A stretch of 64,000 nt of DNA from Candidatus Bathyarchaeota archaeon (GCA_025059195.1 JANXDU010000015.1:1-64000); one strand, 5' to 3'; shown: positions 44,140 through 53,370, counted from the stretch's first letter. Made by a program: numbers and translations. The notes: generated from the letters alone by a model not told the origin.

Positions 44140-45158
44140 CCCTTCAGAATCATGTAGTCTGAAGGCTTATTTCCAACAAGCAGCCTGAAATGTTCTCTTC
44201 TACTCCTGCAGTCTATTACATGTTCAATTTTGCCCTGTGCCACAACCTTTTCGCCATATTTTGCTTGCTCGCAGAACCTTCCACGGAACGAGACTATTTC
44301 CTCTATCGGTTGAAGTTTTGGGCCTTCGATAACTTTGACTTTATCAATCTTGTATGTGCATGGTGTGAAAATGGATTCTGCGTCGTCCACCACCACAGCC
44401 TCAATTTTCGCATAGCCAGAGTTCTTATAACATATGTCGCCGTACTTTTCGCTTATTTCGCTAAAATCCTTCACAAAACGAATGAAATAGTCCCTTCCCC
44501 AAAACTTGCCCTGTAAAACCTTCCGCGATTCGGTTTTGACAAAGTTCTTGAAGCTTACTGCTGTGTCCTTTGAACGGAAATAAAAAAGCCTCTTTAAATC
44601 CTCTTTGGAGTAAGGTTTCAGTGGACAGGAGGGTTTCTCAAACAAGGATTTAATCGCCGAGTAAACTTTCCAACAGTTTTCAGATCCATAAACAACTAGG
44701 TCTATGTCTGAACTGGCCGTGTGCAAGCCGGCCATAACCGAGCCTGAAGCTCCTATGGCGTTCCATGGGATATGGGCAGAATTTTTAAGCAGGGAAGCCA
44801 TTTCCAAAATTATGCTTTCCAAGCCGTCAAGTTTTTCGGCTTTTCGGAGCCGTTTAAGCACTTCAACCGGCATGTAATGCCTCTTAACGTGGCCTGTTGG
44901 CACTTCGCATAGCACTTCGTCGAAAACTGGGTCATAAACCAAGTATTCTGGAAAGTTCTCTTTCAGCCATTCATACCGCCTAAAAAGAGAATAAACTTTC
45001 TTATAGAGGTATTTTCTGCCCCGTCTATCCCCGGTTTTGCTTGGATAATACCTTACGAAGGCTACCACTTTGTGGGGCGGGTGGATTAGCCCCTTCACAT
45101 CGAATATTAAGCCTTGCTTGGTTTCTATGAAGTCTCCTTCCCGGAACCTTTTCTCCAT
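44136..45158 (-). CDS. Nucleotidyltransferase-fold protein, paralogue 3
   Basis: A 340-residue third member of the group on the opposite strand: N-terminal FIETKQGLIFDVKGLIHPPH, the nucleotidyltransferase block GASGSVMAGLHTASSDIDLV and C-terminal AVVVDDAESIFTPCTYKIDK. It converges with paralogue 2, overlapping by four bases. ATG at 45158 is clear but lacks a ribosome site. Having three diverged copies together suggests subunits or different substrates rather than recent duplication. Confidence 0.72.
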   Translation of the reverse strand: MEKRFREGDFIETKQGLIFDVKGLIHPPHKVVAFVRYYPSKTGDRRGRKYLYKKVYSLFRRYEWLKENFPEYLVYDPVFDEVLCEVPTGHVKRHYMPVEVLKRLRKAEKLDGLESIILEMASLLKNSAHIPWNAIGASGSVMAGLHTASSDIDLVVYGSENCWKVYSAIKSLFEKPSCPLKPYSKEDLKRLFYFRSKDTAVSFKNFVKTESRKVLQGKFWGRDYFIRFVKDFSEISEKYGDICYKNSGYAKIEAVVVDDAESIFTPCTYKIDKVKVIEGPKLQPIEEIVSFRGRFCEQAKYGEKVVAQGKIEHVIDCRSRREHFRLLVGNKPSDYMILKG

Positions 45159-45187
45159 CAGGTTTAGATGGCTTCCCTACCTGTATT

Positions 45188-46147
45188 TTATTGTTTCTTG
45201 AAGATGAGACCCGCCTTGTAAAGCCCCGAGATTAGGCCCACCCCAACTATTGTTGCTACCCCGGTCATTAGTATTCTTTCGATGGCTGACACTGGAACCA
45301 TGTACATGAATAGGGATGGTATGTCCGGCAGCCCTAGAGGTTTGAGGAAATAGTTTTCTACAACGCTGATGGGGATGAGAATGTCTATGGTTCCGATGAA
45401 TATTAGGTTTCCAAGCATGTGGTCGGCGATTATCCCGCAGTAGCTAGCTAGGAAAACTGATGAGATGAAGGAGAAACGTCCCGTCCCGAATATTCCATAG
45501 AGGACAAGGACTGCAGCTATTATATATAGGGGAAGCGAGAGATAGTTTAATGGAACAGTCTCGTTTAGGTATGGTTTTGTGAACATGTAGCCAGCGACGA
45601 ACAGAATCACGCCGGAAAGTATAGATGCTGGTTTAAACTGCCAGCCTCCCTTTGGGACTCCAATTTCCTTGAACGAATTTGCAACCCAGCCTCGCGTAAT
45701 TAGAATGGCAAATAAGCCTGCGAAATGTAGAACCGGATAGAATATGGCTTTTTGTCCAACCCATGTGGCGTACCATCCGGCTATGAGAGCGGCTAGGATT
45801 ACTGCGGATATGGGCCATCCTTGAATTTTGCTGTTTTTTGAGATTTTGTCCATTGTTAGAAACCCGGCTACCATGGCTGATGTTGCTGTGCAGAAGGAAG
45901 TTAAAACGCTGAAGGGGCTTCCAGCGGCGATTAAACCACCTATTAAGGCGGCTAGAAAGCCTAAATATGGGCCTATTATCATTCCGTAGAGGGGGGCGGC
46001 GGCTGCGTCAAACTTTATTTGGGCGTCTGGAACGCCGACTATGGGTATCCCGGGTATGAACTTGCAGATTATAAAGGAGAGGGCGGCGAAAATTGTAAGT
46101 AGTGCCACGTTTTTGGCGGATAGTTCGGTGCTTGCCAAGCGTTTCAC
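45188..46147 (-). CDS. ECF-transporter S-component-like membrane protein
   Basis: A 319-residue membrane protein with about nine helices. The N-terminal half (LTIFAALSFIICKFIPGIPI, IKFDAAAAPLYGMIIGPYLG, FLAALIGGLIAAG) has the look of ECF substrate-binding (S) components, and the second half adds further helices, so it is longer than a standard S-component (about 180-200). The ligand is probably a vitamin or metal. No ECF A or T gene is nearby. GTG at 46147 is the likely start and the leader is short. It shares its upstream region with the divergent CitG-like gene. Confidence 0.65.
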   Translation of the reverse strand: MKRLASTELSAKNVALLTIFAALSFIICKFIPGIPIVGVPDAQIKFDAAAAPLYGMIIGPYLGFLAALIGGLIAAGSPFSVLTSFCTATSAMVAGFLTMDKISKNSKIQGWPISAVILAALIAGWYATWVGQKAIFYPVLHFAGLFAILITRGWVANSFKEIGVPKGGWQFKPASILSGVILFVAGYMFTKPYLNETVPLNYLSLPLYIIAAVLVLYGIFGTGRFSFISSVFLASYCGIIADHMLGNLIFIGTIDILIPISVVENYFLKPLGLPDIPSLFMYMVPVSAIERILMTGVATIVGVGLISGLYKAGLIFKKQ

Positions 46148-46150
46148 CTT

Positions 46151-46186
46151 GTGTACTTTTGGTAATTGCAGTGTAATTTTTTACAC
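46151..46186. promoter_or_regulatory. Candidate operator between two divergent genes
   Basis: GTGTACTTTT (46151-46160) is repeated as GTGTAATTTT (46171-46180), exactly 20 bases apart. The second copy also opens an inverted repeat GTGTAA-TTTT-TTACAC (46171-46186). This symmetry between divergent genes fits a dimeric repressor site; no regulator is identified. Confidence 0.4.
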
Positions 46187-46240
46187 AACATTAATAAGCC
46201 TTTCCATACAATCTAACATGTGACAGAAAGGTGCACGCCT

Positions 46241-47191
46241 TTGCAGTCAAGTTTCGACAAAGCCACCCACATTGCTCAGTGCTTAGAACTAGCCATATTG
46301 TTGGAAGTTAGCGCCGACAAGCCCGGCAACGTTAACTTGGTTGTGGGTTTCGAGGACACTGATCACGTGCATTTTTTGGCTTCGGCTGTGGCTGCATCCC
46401 CCCTTTTTAGGCTTGCCGCGGAGAGGGGTTTGGCTGTTTCCAGAGGCGAAATCAGCCTAGAAGAGGTTGGGGTTGGGAGGATTATTCGTGATTGTGTTGC
46501 AGAGATAGGCAGTTGGCAAAGCGGCGGAAACACTTTGCTTGGCACGGTTTTGTTGTTTGTGCCATTAGCCGTGGCGGCTGGCATGACGCCTTCAGAGGAG
46601 GGCTTCTTCCAGCTTTCAGAGTTGAGGCTAAACCTGAAACGGGTTGTGGAGGCGACGACGCCTGAAGACGCCGTGGCTGTTTACGAAGCGATCAGAATTG
46701 CCAAGCCCAGCGGCCTCGGCAAAGCACCGGACTTAGACGTAAACGACTCCACATCAACGGAGAGGATTCTTCGGGAACGGATCACCCTTTACAAGGTTTT
46801 TCAGATAGCGGCGCCCTACGACATGATTTGCTCAGAGTGGGTTAACAATTACCCCGTAATCTTCGACTTTGCCTATCCGAGGCTTACGCGTTGGCTTAAA
46901 GAGGACGGCAACATAAACAGCGCAGTGGTCCACGCCTTTCTTGAGGTTTTGGCAGCTTACCCGGACACGTTTATCGCAAGAAAGGTGGGCATGCAGAAAG
47001 CCCGCGAAGTTTCAGCCATGGCTGAAGAAATCTTGAAAAACGGCGGCTTAAAAACACCCGCTGGACGGGAGAAACTCCGCTTGTTCGACGCTTTTTTACG
47101 GTTGGATGGCAACAACCTAAACCCGGGCACAACAGCTGATATCATAGCCGCAGCTATAGCCTTAGCAGTTCTCAACGGTTACAGACCATGA
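46241..47191 (+). CDS. CitG-like triphosphoribosyl-dephospho-CoA synthase family protein
   Basis: A 316-residue soluble protein of the CitG/MdcB family, which in bacteria makes the prosthetic-group precursor of citrate lyase from ATP and dephospho-CoA. The family block is LEVSADKPGNVNLVVGFEDT, and SWQSGGNTLLGTVLLFVPLA is also conserved. There is no citrate lyase here. CitG-like genes also accompany tetrahydromethanopterin genes in other organisms, and this one lies just upstream of the fwd-mch operon, so a C1-cofactor role is a reasonable inference. TTG at 46241 follows AAAGGTG by about seven bases; an in-frame GTG at 46220 has no ribosome site. Confidence 0.72.
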   Translation: MQSSFDKATHIAQCLELAILLEVSADKPGNVNLVVGFEDTDHVHFLASAVAASPLFRLAAERGLAVSRGEISLEEVGVGRIIRDCVAEIGSWQSGGNTLLGTVLLFVPLAVAAGMTPSEEGFFQLSELRLNLKRVVEATTPEDAVAVYEAIRIAKPSGLGKAPDLDVNDSTSTERILRERITLYKVFQIAAPYDMICSEWVNNYPVIFDFAYPRLTRWLKEDGNINSAVVHAFLEVLAAYPDTFIARKVGMQKAREVSAMAEEILKNGGLKTPAGREKLRLFDAFLRLDGNNLNPGTTADIIAAAIALAVLNGYRP

Positions 47192-47313
47192 ATTATTTGC
47201 TAAACAAATATCGTTTATCCGCAGCTTGTTGAAGGGATAAATTAATTAAGATTGAGATGATTGTATGTATTTTTCAAATGGAGCCTTGAACAAAAAGGGT
47301 TTGAGGTTGGCTG

Positions 47314-47721
47314 ATGGTTGAAAAGCATAAACTGAAGGTTGTGCTGTTGACGGGGCGCACCATAGAGCAAGGCGTCGGAAAAGAGCTTGGAAAAATTACG
47401 AGTGAGTATGCGGAAAGCGTTTCCGTATGCTACATGGATCCAGAAGACATGAAAAAGCTTGACATAAAGGACGGAGCAAACGTGCAAGTTTCCACGGCTT
47501 TCGGTTCGGTTGTAGTGAAAGCCAAAAAGTCTTTGAGGGCGCCCCATCCCGGAGTGATATATATCCCCTATGGTCCTTGGGCAAATGTCGTTGTGGATCC
47601 GGAAACCCATGGGATTGGAATGCCCACTTTTAAGGGCGTGCCTGCCACTGTGGAGCCTGCTCCGGACAAACCGGTTTTGGGCTTATCGGAGCTTCTTAAA
47701 CAACAGTTTGGGAAGGGTTGA
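47314..47721 (+). CDS. fwdD: Formylmethanofuran dehydrogenase subunit D
   Basis: A 135-residue molybdopterin-dinucleotide-binding beta-barrel subunit. LLTGRTIEQGVGKELGKITS, DIKDGANVQVSTAFGSVVVK and PYGPWANVVVDPETHGIGMP are conserved in FwdD/FmdD. The complex reversibly reduces CO2 to formylmethanofuran, the first step of the archaeal methyl branch. It is the first gene of fwdDBAC-mch. ATG at 47314 follows GAGGTTGG. Its stop overlaps the start region of fwdB. Confidence 0.92.
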   Translation: MVEKHKLKVVLLTGRTIEQGVGKELGKITSEYAESVSVCYMDPEDMKKLDIKDGANVQVSTAFGSVVVKAKKSLRAPHPGVIYIPYGPWANVVVDPETHGIGMPTFKGVPATVEPAPDKPVLGLSELLKQQFGKG

Positions 47722-47723
47722 AA

Positions 47724-49184
47724 ATGCCGGTTGTTAAAGCCGTGTCATGTCCAGTTTGTGGAAGCCTCTGCGACGATATAGAATTGACCATTGAAAACGG
47801 TGAGGTTGTTAAGGTTAAGAACGGCTGCGCCATGTGTGAAGCAAAATTCTTAAGCCACCGCAGTGAACATCGCATCCGCAAGCCTTTAATTAGAAAGGAC
47901 GGCGAATTCGTTGAGACAACCCTTGAAGAGGCCATCAGACGGACTGCGGAGATCCTTGCAGAAGCAAATTACCCAGTGCTTTACGGCTGGAGCAACACAA
48001 GCTGCGAAGCCATAAGCGTTGGCATAGAATTAGCCGAAGAAGTTGGAGGCGTCATAGATAATACGGCGGTTGTCTGCCACGGTCCATCGCTTTTAAGCGT
48101 TCAAGACATGGGCATACCCTCATGTACTCTTGGGCAGATTCGCCACAGAGCAGACCTAATCATATACTGGGGATGCGATCCGTGGAGCGCCCATCCACGG
48201 CACATTGAACGCTACACGGCCTTCGCTGAGGGACGGTTTGAGAAAAGCGCTTGGAGAGGCTACATGGCTAAAATTAGATCCCTCATAGGGCTGAAAAAGA
48301 TTCGAAGCGCTGCCAAAAGGCTTGTCCTCAAAGAGCCTTCAGAAATTGAGGCTCGGCTGAAACCCACCTTTGTGCCGTCCATTGCCCGAGAGGGTAGAAA
48401 ACTCATAGTTGTAGATGTTAGGCGGACGAAAACGGCGGAGATGGCTGACTTCTTCATTCAAGTGGAGCCGGGCAAGGACTATGAACTTTTGCAGGCTCTC
48501 AGGGCGCTGGTCCGCGACCAGGAACTTGAGGTTGATCATGTCGCCGGCGTACCCGTCGAGTATTTGGAGGAAGTTGTCGACGCCATGGTAAGCTGCGACT
48601 TCGGCGCTCTATTCTTTGGGCTCGGCTTAACCATGGGCGGCGCAAAACTGCGAAACATTGACGCAGCCTTGTCGCTGATCCGCGACCTAAATATGCGGAC
48701 AAAATTCGTGATCATGCCTATGCGGGGCCACTTTAACGTGACAGGCGCAAACATGGTGTTTACTTGGCAGACGGGCTACCCCTACGCTGTGGACTTTTCG
48801 TTGGGCTATCCAAGGTACAATCCTGGCGAAACATCGGTTGTAGATGTGCTACTGCGAGGCGAGTCCGACGCCGCCTTAGTGGTGGCTTCAGACCCCGTTT
48901 CAAGCTTTCCACGGAAGGCCGCCGAACATCTTGCTAGGAACCCGTTAATCTATGTGGGGCCTCACATGGATGTCACAGCGCAGGTGGCTGATGTAGTGAT
49001 CCCATCGGCTTTTGTCGGTATTGAGGCTCCTGGAACTGCTTACCGCATGGACCATGTGCCCATACCCCTCAAGAAAGTTGTGGACCCACCTGAAGGCGTT
49101 TTGCCAGACGAAGAAATTTTGAGGAGAATTCTATCCGAAGTTAGAAAAATAAAACGCGAAAAGACGAAGGCGGAGGCTGCCTAA
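47724..49184 (+). CDS. fwdB: Formylmethanofuran dehydrogenase subunit B (molybdopterin/tungstopterin catalytic subunit)
   Basis: A 486-residue catalytic subunit that reduces CO2 to formate at a bis-MGD metal centre. Four N-terminal cysteines (CPVCGSLCDD and GCAMCEAKF) hold a 4Fe-4S cluster. YGWSNTSCEA near residue 90 contains the Cys expected to coordinate Mo or W. It is a cysteine, not selenocysteine, as there is no in-frame TGA. An insert-like, basic stretch near 175-215 (YMAKIRSLIGLKKIRSAAKR) is unusual and may be lineage-specific. ATG at 47724 follows AAGGG; a TTG at 47718 overlaps the fwdD stop. Confidence 0.93.
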   Translation: MPVVKAVSCPVCGSLCDDIELTIENGEVVKVKNGCAMCEAKFLSHRSEHRIRKPLIRKDGEFVETTLEEAIRRTAEILAEANYPVLYGWSNTSCEAISVGIELAEEVGGVIDNTAVVCHGPSLLSVQDMGIPSCTLGQIRHRADLIIYWGCDPWSAHPRHIERYTAFAEGRFEKSAWRGYMAKIRSLIGLKKIRSAAKRLVLKEPSEIEARLKPTFVPSIAREGRKLIVVDVRRTKTAEMADFFIQVEPGKDYELLQALRALVRDQELEVDHVAGVPVEYLEEVVDAMVSCDFGALFFGLGLTMGGAKLRNIDAALSLIRDLNMRTKFVIMPMRGHFNVTGANMVFTWQTGYPYAVDFSLGYPRYNPGETSVVDVLLRGESDAALVVASDPVSSFPRKAAEHLARNPLIYVGPHMDVTAQVADVVIPSAFVGIEAPGTAYRMDHVPIPLKKVVDPPEGVLPDEEILRRILSEVRKIKREKTKAEAA

Positions 49185-49186
49185 AA

Positions 49187-50884
49187 ATGGAGCTTCTCAT
49201 AAGAAACGGGTTTGTTTTCGACCCGATTAATGGTGTTAACGGCGAAAAAATGGACATAGCCGTAAAAGATGGCAAAATAGTGGATAAAGTTAACGAGAGC
49301 AGAGCTAAAACGATAGACGCTACTGGCATGGTTGTCATGCCCGGCGGCGTTGACATTCACAGTCACATAGCCGGCGGAAAAGTGAATGCTGGACGACTAC
49401 TGCGTCCAGAAGACCACTTTAAGGATGTTGAGAGGAAGACCGCCGTTACAAGGTCTGGTGTTGGCTATTCTATTCCTTCCACGTTTACAACGGGCTACCG
49501 TTATGCGCGGATGGGCTGGACAACGGTTATGGACCCCGCCATGCCGCCTTTGGAGGCGAAACACACCCACGAGGAGCTCAGTGACACTCCAATTATTGAT
49601 AAAGCTAGTTATCCGCTTTTGGGCGACTGGTGGTTTGTACTTGAATACCTACGGGACGGTAAAATCGAAGAGTGCGCCCGCCACGTAGCCTGGATGATTA
49701 AGGCGACTAAGGGCTATGCCATAAAAGTCGTGAACCCCGGCGGGCTTGAAGCTTGGGGCTACGGCCGCAACGTAGAAAGCCTAGACGACCCTGTCCCATG
49801 TTTTGGGATCACCCCCCGCGAAATCATCCGCGGCCTATGCAAGGTTAACAAGCTTCTACATCTGCCCCACACCATTCACTTGCACACGAATAATTTGGGC
49901 AAGCCTGGCAACTATCTGACGGCTTTGGAGACCATGCGGTGTGTTGAGGACTTGGCGGAGAATGGCAAGCCAGTCATCCACATAACCCACTGTCAATTCT
50001 GCGCCTTTAAGGGCGACGACTGGCGAACCTTCCAGTCCGGAGCTGAGGAAATAGCCAACTATGTTAACGCCCACTCCCACGTAACGTTAGATATGGGGCA
50101 AGTTATATTCACGGACACTACAACCATGACGGCGGACGGCCCCTTCCAGTACACGCTTTACACGCTTACCGGCAACAAGTGGACAAACCATGATGTTGAG
50201 ACGGAAACAAGCGCTGGAATAGTGCCCTTCCACTATAAACGGAAAAGCTATGTACACGCCACCCAATGGTCCATAGGCCTTGAACTCGCCCTCCTAATTA
50301 AAGACCCATGGAAAATCATGATGACAACCGACCACCCCAACGGCGGCCCTTTCACTGCCTATCCGCGGATCATAGCTTGGCTTATGAGCCGAAAAGCCAG
50401 GGAAGCCACCCTAAGAAAGATCAACCCGAAAGCCAGAAGCCGAAGCTTGTTGCCCTCCATAAGCCGCGAACTAGACTTTTACGAAATAGCCATAGTGACC
50501 CGCGCTGGACAAGCCAAAGCTTTAGGCCTAAAAAACAAGGGTCATCTGGGTGTGGGGGCAGACGCAGACATCGCCATATACAACTTCAACCCGGAAACCA
50601 TGGATCCCGCCAAAAATTATAGGGCGGTTAGAAGGGCTTTCAAGCGGGCTGCCTACACCATTAAGGGCGGACAAGTTGTTGTTAAGGATGGCGAAGTTTT
50701 AAAGCATATGGACGGCGCCACCATGTGGCTGGACGTGCAATTGTGTGAACCGTGCGAGATAGAGTTAAACGAGAACCTGAAGAGACGTTTCAAGGAGTAT
50801 TGGACTGTTGAGTTTGAAAATTATCCCGTTTCAGAGGACTATTTGGCGGTTTCCCATCCAATACCCGTGAAGGCTGATGTGTGA
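49187..50884 (+). CDS. fwdA: Formylmethanofuran dehydrogenase subunit A (amidohydrolase)
   Basis: A 565-residue metal-dependent amidohydrolase subunit that condenses formate made by FwdB with methanofuran. GGVDIHSHIAGGKVNAGR near residue 52 contains the HxH metal ligands; further ligands lie in TIHLHTNN, VIHITHCQF and MMTTDHPNGG (final Asp). GADADIAIYNFNPETMD is typical of the family C-terminus. The start (ATG 49187) is two bases after the fwdB stop, so the operon is tight. Confidence 0.93.
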   Translation: MELLIRNGFVFDPINGVNGEKMDIAVKDGKIVDKVNESRAKTIDATGMVVMPGGVDIHSHIAGGKVNAGRLLRPEDHFKDVERKTAVTRSGVGYSIPSTFTTGYRYARMGWTTVMDPAMPPLEAKHTHEELSDTPIIDKASYPLLGDWWFVLEYLRDGKIEECARHVAWMIKATKGYAIKVVNPGGLEAWGYGRNVESLDDPVPCFGITPREIIRGLCKVNKLLHLPHTIHLHTNNLGKPGNYLTALETMRCVEDLAENGKPVIHITHCQFCAFKGDDWRTFQSGAEEIANYVNAHSHVTLDMGQVIFTDTTTMTADGPFQYTLYTLTGNKWTNHDVETETSAGIVPFHYKRKSYVHATQWSIGLELALLIKDPWKIMMTTDHPNGGPFTAYPRIIAWLMSRKAREATLRKINPKARSRSLLPSISRELDFYEIAIVTRAGQAKALGLKNKGHLGVGADADIAIYNFNPETMDPAKNYRAVRRAFKRAAYTIKGGQVVVKDGEVLKHMDGATMWLDVQLCEPCEIELNENLKRRFKEYWTVEFENYPVSEDYLAVSHPIPVKADV

Positions 50885-51711
50885 TGATAGTGAATCTCTA
50901 CCCCTTAAAGGAGTTTAAGTTGCCAGTAATAGCTGAATGCATAAACCCAGAAGTTTTCAAAGGAAAAAGCATCGAAGAAATCGGGAGACTGGAGGTTTGG
51001 GAGGGAAACAAACAGAGAAGGCTCAACGAACTCTTCAAACTCGAAGCGGAAGAGGCTGAAAGCAGCCCAGAAGCCCCCGTTATAACAATTCATGGCGATG
51101 TTAGCCGTGTTAGACGGATAGGAGCCGGCATGAAAAATGGCGAAATCGTTGTTAAGGGCGATGCTGGCATGCACTTGGGCGAGGAGATGCGGGACGGAAA
51201 AATAACCGTTTACGGCAACGTGCTGGGCTGGGCTGGCTCCATGATGAGAGGCGGCACCATAGAGGTTCATGGCAACGCTGGCGACTATTTGGGTGCGCCC
51301 TACAGAGGCAGCACAGAGGGGATGAAGGGTGGAAAAATAATCGTGCATGGAAACGTTGGCCGCGAAGCCGGAGCTCACATGAAAAAAGGCATTATCAAAA
51401 TCTATGGCTGCGCCGGGCAATTTGTGGGCTTCCGTATGAAGGGCGGCACAATTTACGTGCAGAAGGACTGCGAAGCAAGGGTTGGCGCGTGCATGGTGGA
51501 CGGCACAATAATAGTAGGCGGTTGCGTGGAATCCGTTTTGCCGTCCTTCACTATCGAAGGTTTAAGGAAGAGGGTTAAAATTGAGGAAGGCGAGGTTGTG
51601 GAGGCGCCCTTCTATCTTTTCACTGGCGACTTAACGGAAAACGGCCGTGGAAGGCTTTTCGTCGCCAAAGGGCCGAACCCCCACTTAAGCCACTATGAAA
51701 AATTTCTCTAA
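50884..51711 (+). CDS. fwdC: Formylmethanofuran dehydrogenase subunit C
   Basis: A 275-residue subunit of the glutamate-synthase alpha-C family. Repeated GxxMKxGxIxVxGxxG turns (RIGAGMKNGEIVVKGDAGMH, YRGSTEGMKGGKIIVHGNVG) form a right-handed beta-helix. FwdC binds FwdA and FwdB to complete the core. ATG at 50884 overlaps the fwdA stop by one base (an alternative GTG at 50881 overlaps by four); mch starts 17 bases after its stop. Confidence 0.92.
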   Translation: MIVNLYPLKEFKLPVIAECINPEVFKGKSIEEIGRLEVWEGNKQRRLNELFKLEAEEAESSPEAPVITIHGDVSRVRRIGAGMKNGEIVVKGDAGMHLGEEMRDGKITVYGNVLGWAGSMMRGGTIEVHGNAGDYLGAPYRGSTEGMKGGKIIVHGNVGREAGAHMKKGIIKIYGCAGQFVGFRMKGGTIYVQKDCEARVGACMVDGTIIVGGCVESVLPSFTIEGLRKRVKIEEGEVVEAPFYLFTGDLTENGRGRLFVAKGPNPHLSHYEKFL

Positions 51712-51728
51712 AATGGAGCGGGCAAGTC

Positions 51729-52691
51729 TTGAGAGCAAGTCTAAGCGTGAACCGTTTGGCTTGGAAGCTTCTGGAAAAACTTTGCGAAAACCCGGATTAT
51801 TATGGCGTGAAGGTTGAAAAGTCGAAGAGCGGCGCCATAACGGTGGATGCTGGCATAAACGCGAAGGGCGGATTCCAAGCGGGCAAAATAATAACGGAAA
51901 TCTGCATGGGCGGATGTGGAAAAGCCCGCATAACTTGTAGACAGTATGGCGAACTTGAACTTCCAACAATATTTGTTTATACAGACCATCCCGCCATAGC
52001 CACTTTAGGCTCACAGTTCGCAGGCTGGAACATTAAGGAAGGCGACTACTTCGCCATTGGTTCAGGGCCAGCCCGAGCTATAGCCCAAAAGCCAAAAGAA
52101 ATCTACGAACGCATAGGCTACCGGGACGAATGCGACAAAGCCATAGTAGTTTTGGAAGCCGACAAATACCCGCCAGAGCCGCTTATAGAGCGTCTAGCCC
52201 GCGACTGCAAAGTGGAGACGCAAAACCTAGCCATCATCTTAACACCAACGGCTAGTGTTGCCGGTGCTACCCAGGTGGCTGGCCGCATTGTAGAAACGGG
52301 GATACATAAGCTTAACAAGCTTGGCCTTGACCCTAACGTGATTCTCTTCGCCTGCGGATATGCTCCAATACCGCCAACTCACCCAAAATTTGTTAAGGCT
52401 ATGGCGAGAACCAACGACGCCATCCTTTATGGCGGAGTAGCCTACTATGGGGTCAACTACGAAAACGAAGAAGAGCTGGCAAAAATCGTGGCCAAGACGC
52501 CCTCTAAAGCCTCCAAAGACTATGGAAGGCCTTTCCTAGAAGTTTTCAAGGCGGCGGGCTACGACTTCTACAAAGTAGATTCAAACATTTTCGCGCCGGC
52601 AGTGGTGGCTGTAAACAATCTTAAAACTGGCAACGTGTTTAAGGCTGGAGAGATAAACATCAACGCTTTGAAAGAGTCATTTGGCTTCTGA
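51729..52691 (+). CDS. mch: Methenyltetrahydromethanopterin cyclohydrolase
   Basis: A 320-residue enzyme that interconverts formyl- and methenyl-H4MPT, the third step after CO2 capture. SVNRLAWKLLEKLCENPDYY at the N-terminus, CMGGCGKARI, and VYTDHPAIATLGSQFAGWNI and FAIGSGPARA are Mch signatures. TTG at 51729 follows GGAGCGGG. It ends the fwd operon. Its 3' end overlaps the convergent membrane-protein gene by 15 bases. The intervening formyltransferase (ftr) and the later mtd and mer genes are not in the window. Confidence 0.95.
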   Translation: MRASLSVNRLAWKLLEKLCENPDYYGVKVEKSKSGAITVDAGINAKGGFQAGKIITEICMGGCGKARITCRQYGELELPTIFVYTDHPAIATLGSQFAGWNIKEGDYFAIGSGPARAIAQKPKEIYERIGYRDECDKAIVVLEADKYPPEPLIERLARDCKVETQNLAIILTPTASVAGATQVAGRIVETGIHKLNKLGLDPNVILFACGYAPIPPTHPKFVKAMARTNDAILYGGVAYYGVNYENEEELAKIVAKTPSKASKDYGRPFLEVFKAAGYDFYKVDSNIFAPAVVAVNNLKTGNVFKAGEININALKESFGF

Positions 52692-53276
52692 AGCCTTGCC
52701 TTTGGCATGTGTCGGCCTTGTAAAGAAAAACTTGCTTAGGAAATCGTTAAACCCTTTGTTTCCTATCAATGCAGCCATAAAGAAGCTCATTATGGCAACT
52801 TCTGCTAGGGCCTTCGGCAAAATGTAGAGAAGGAACACCTCTGGCCCTCCCCTTCCAAGGAAAAAGGGCATTAAGCATGCGAAGTAAGCATAGGTGTAAA
52901 GGCCTTCTGGAACGTAAGCCAAAACTGTGGCTGGAACCGCTAAAAGCGAAGAATGCCCGCTTTGCCCTAACCCCAAAACTTTTGCAAGAATTCCAGCCAT
53001 TAAACCCGTCAAAGCCTTTCCAAGTGGTAATCCCACCAAACCAAGCCAAGCCCCCATACCCATCGGGCCGAACATGATTCCGGGAAGCACTCCGACAAGA
53101 AGTCCCGAGACAAAGCCAACAACGGGGCCGCCGTAGAAACCCGCAATGAATGCTGCCAACAGAGAAAAGTCTAGCGCCACTCCTGGCGCAAGCTGTCCCA
53201 CGTGATAGGAGACTGCAAATAGCAAGTTTCCAAGGGCACCCATCATTAATGTGAATGCCACTGTTTTGGTGTCCAT
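52677..53276 (-). CDS. Small ECF-type S-component-like membrane protein
   Basis: A 199-residue membrane protein with five or six helices. FSLLAAFIAGFYGGPVVGFV and LLVGVLPGIMFGPMGMGAWL have the glycine-rich helix pattern of ECF S-components such as BioY/ThiT relatives. Its length is normal for an S-component. The ligand is unknown. ATG at 53276 is clear. It runs against mch. Confidence 0.6.
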   Translation of the reverse strand: MDTKTVAFTLMMGALGNLLFAVSYHVGQLAPGVALDFSLLAAFIAGFYGGPVVGFVSGLLVGVLPGIMFGPMGMGAWLGLVGLPLGKALTGLMAGILAKVLGLGQSGHSSLLAVPATVLAYVPEGLYTYAYFACLMPFFLGRGGPEVFLLYILPKALAEVAIMSFFMAALIGNKGFNDFLSKFFFTRPTHAKGKASEAK

Positions 53277-53370
53277 TTTAATCGGTGCTGTTTTGGTTTT
53301 GTAATTATTTAAGAGTAGCTACCTAAAAATGAGTAAAACCTCTTTAACCGTTGAAAATTAAATAAGGCTT

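Noticed and set aside
47724-49184. Selenocysteine form of FwdB
   Set aside because: The metal-ligand position is an ordinary Cys codon in NTSCEA; there is no in-frame TGA.
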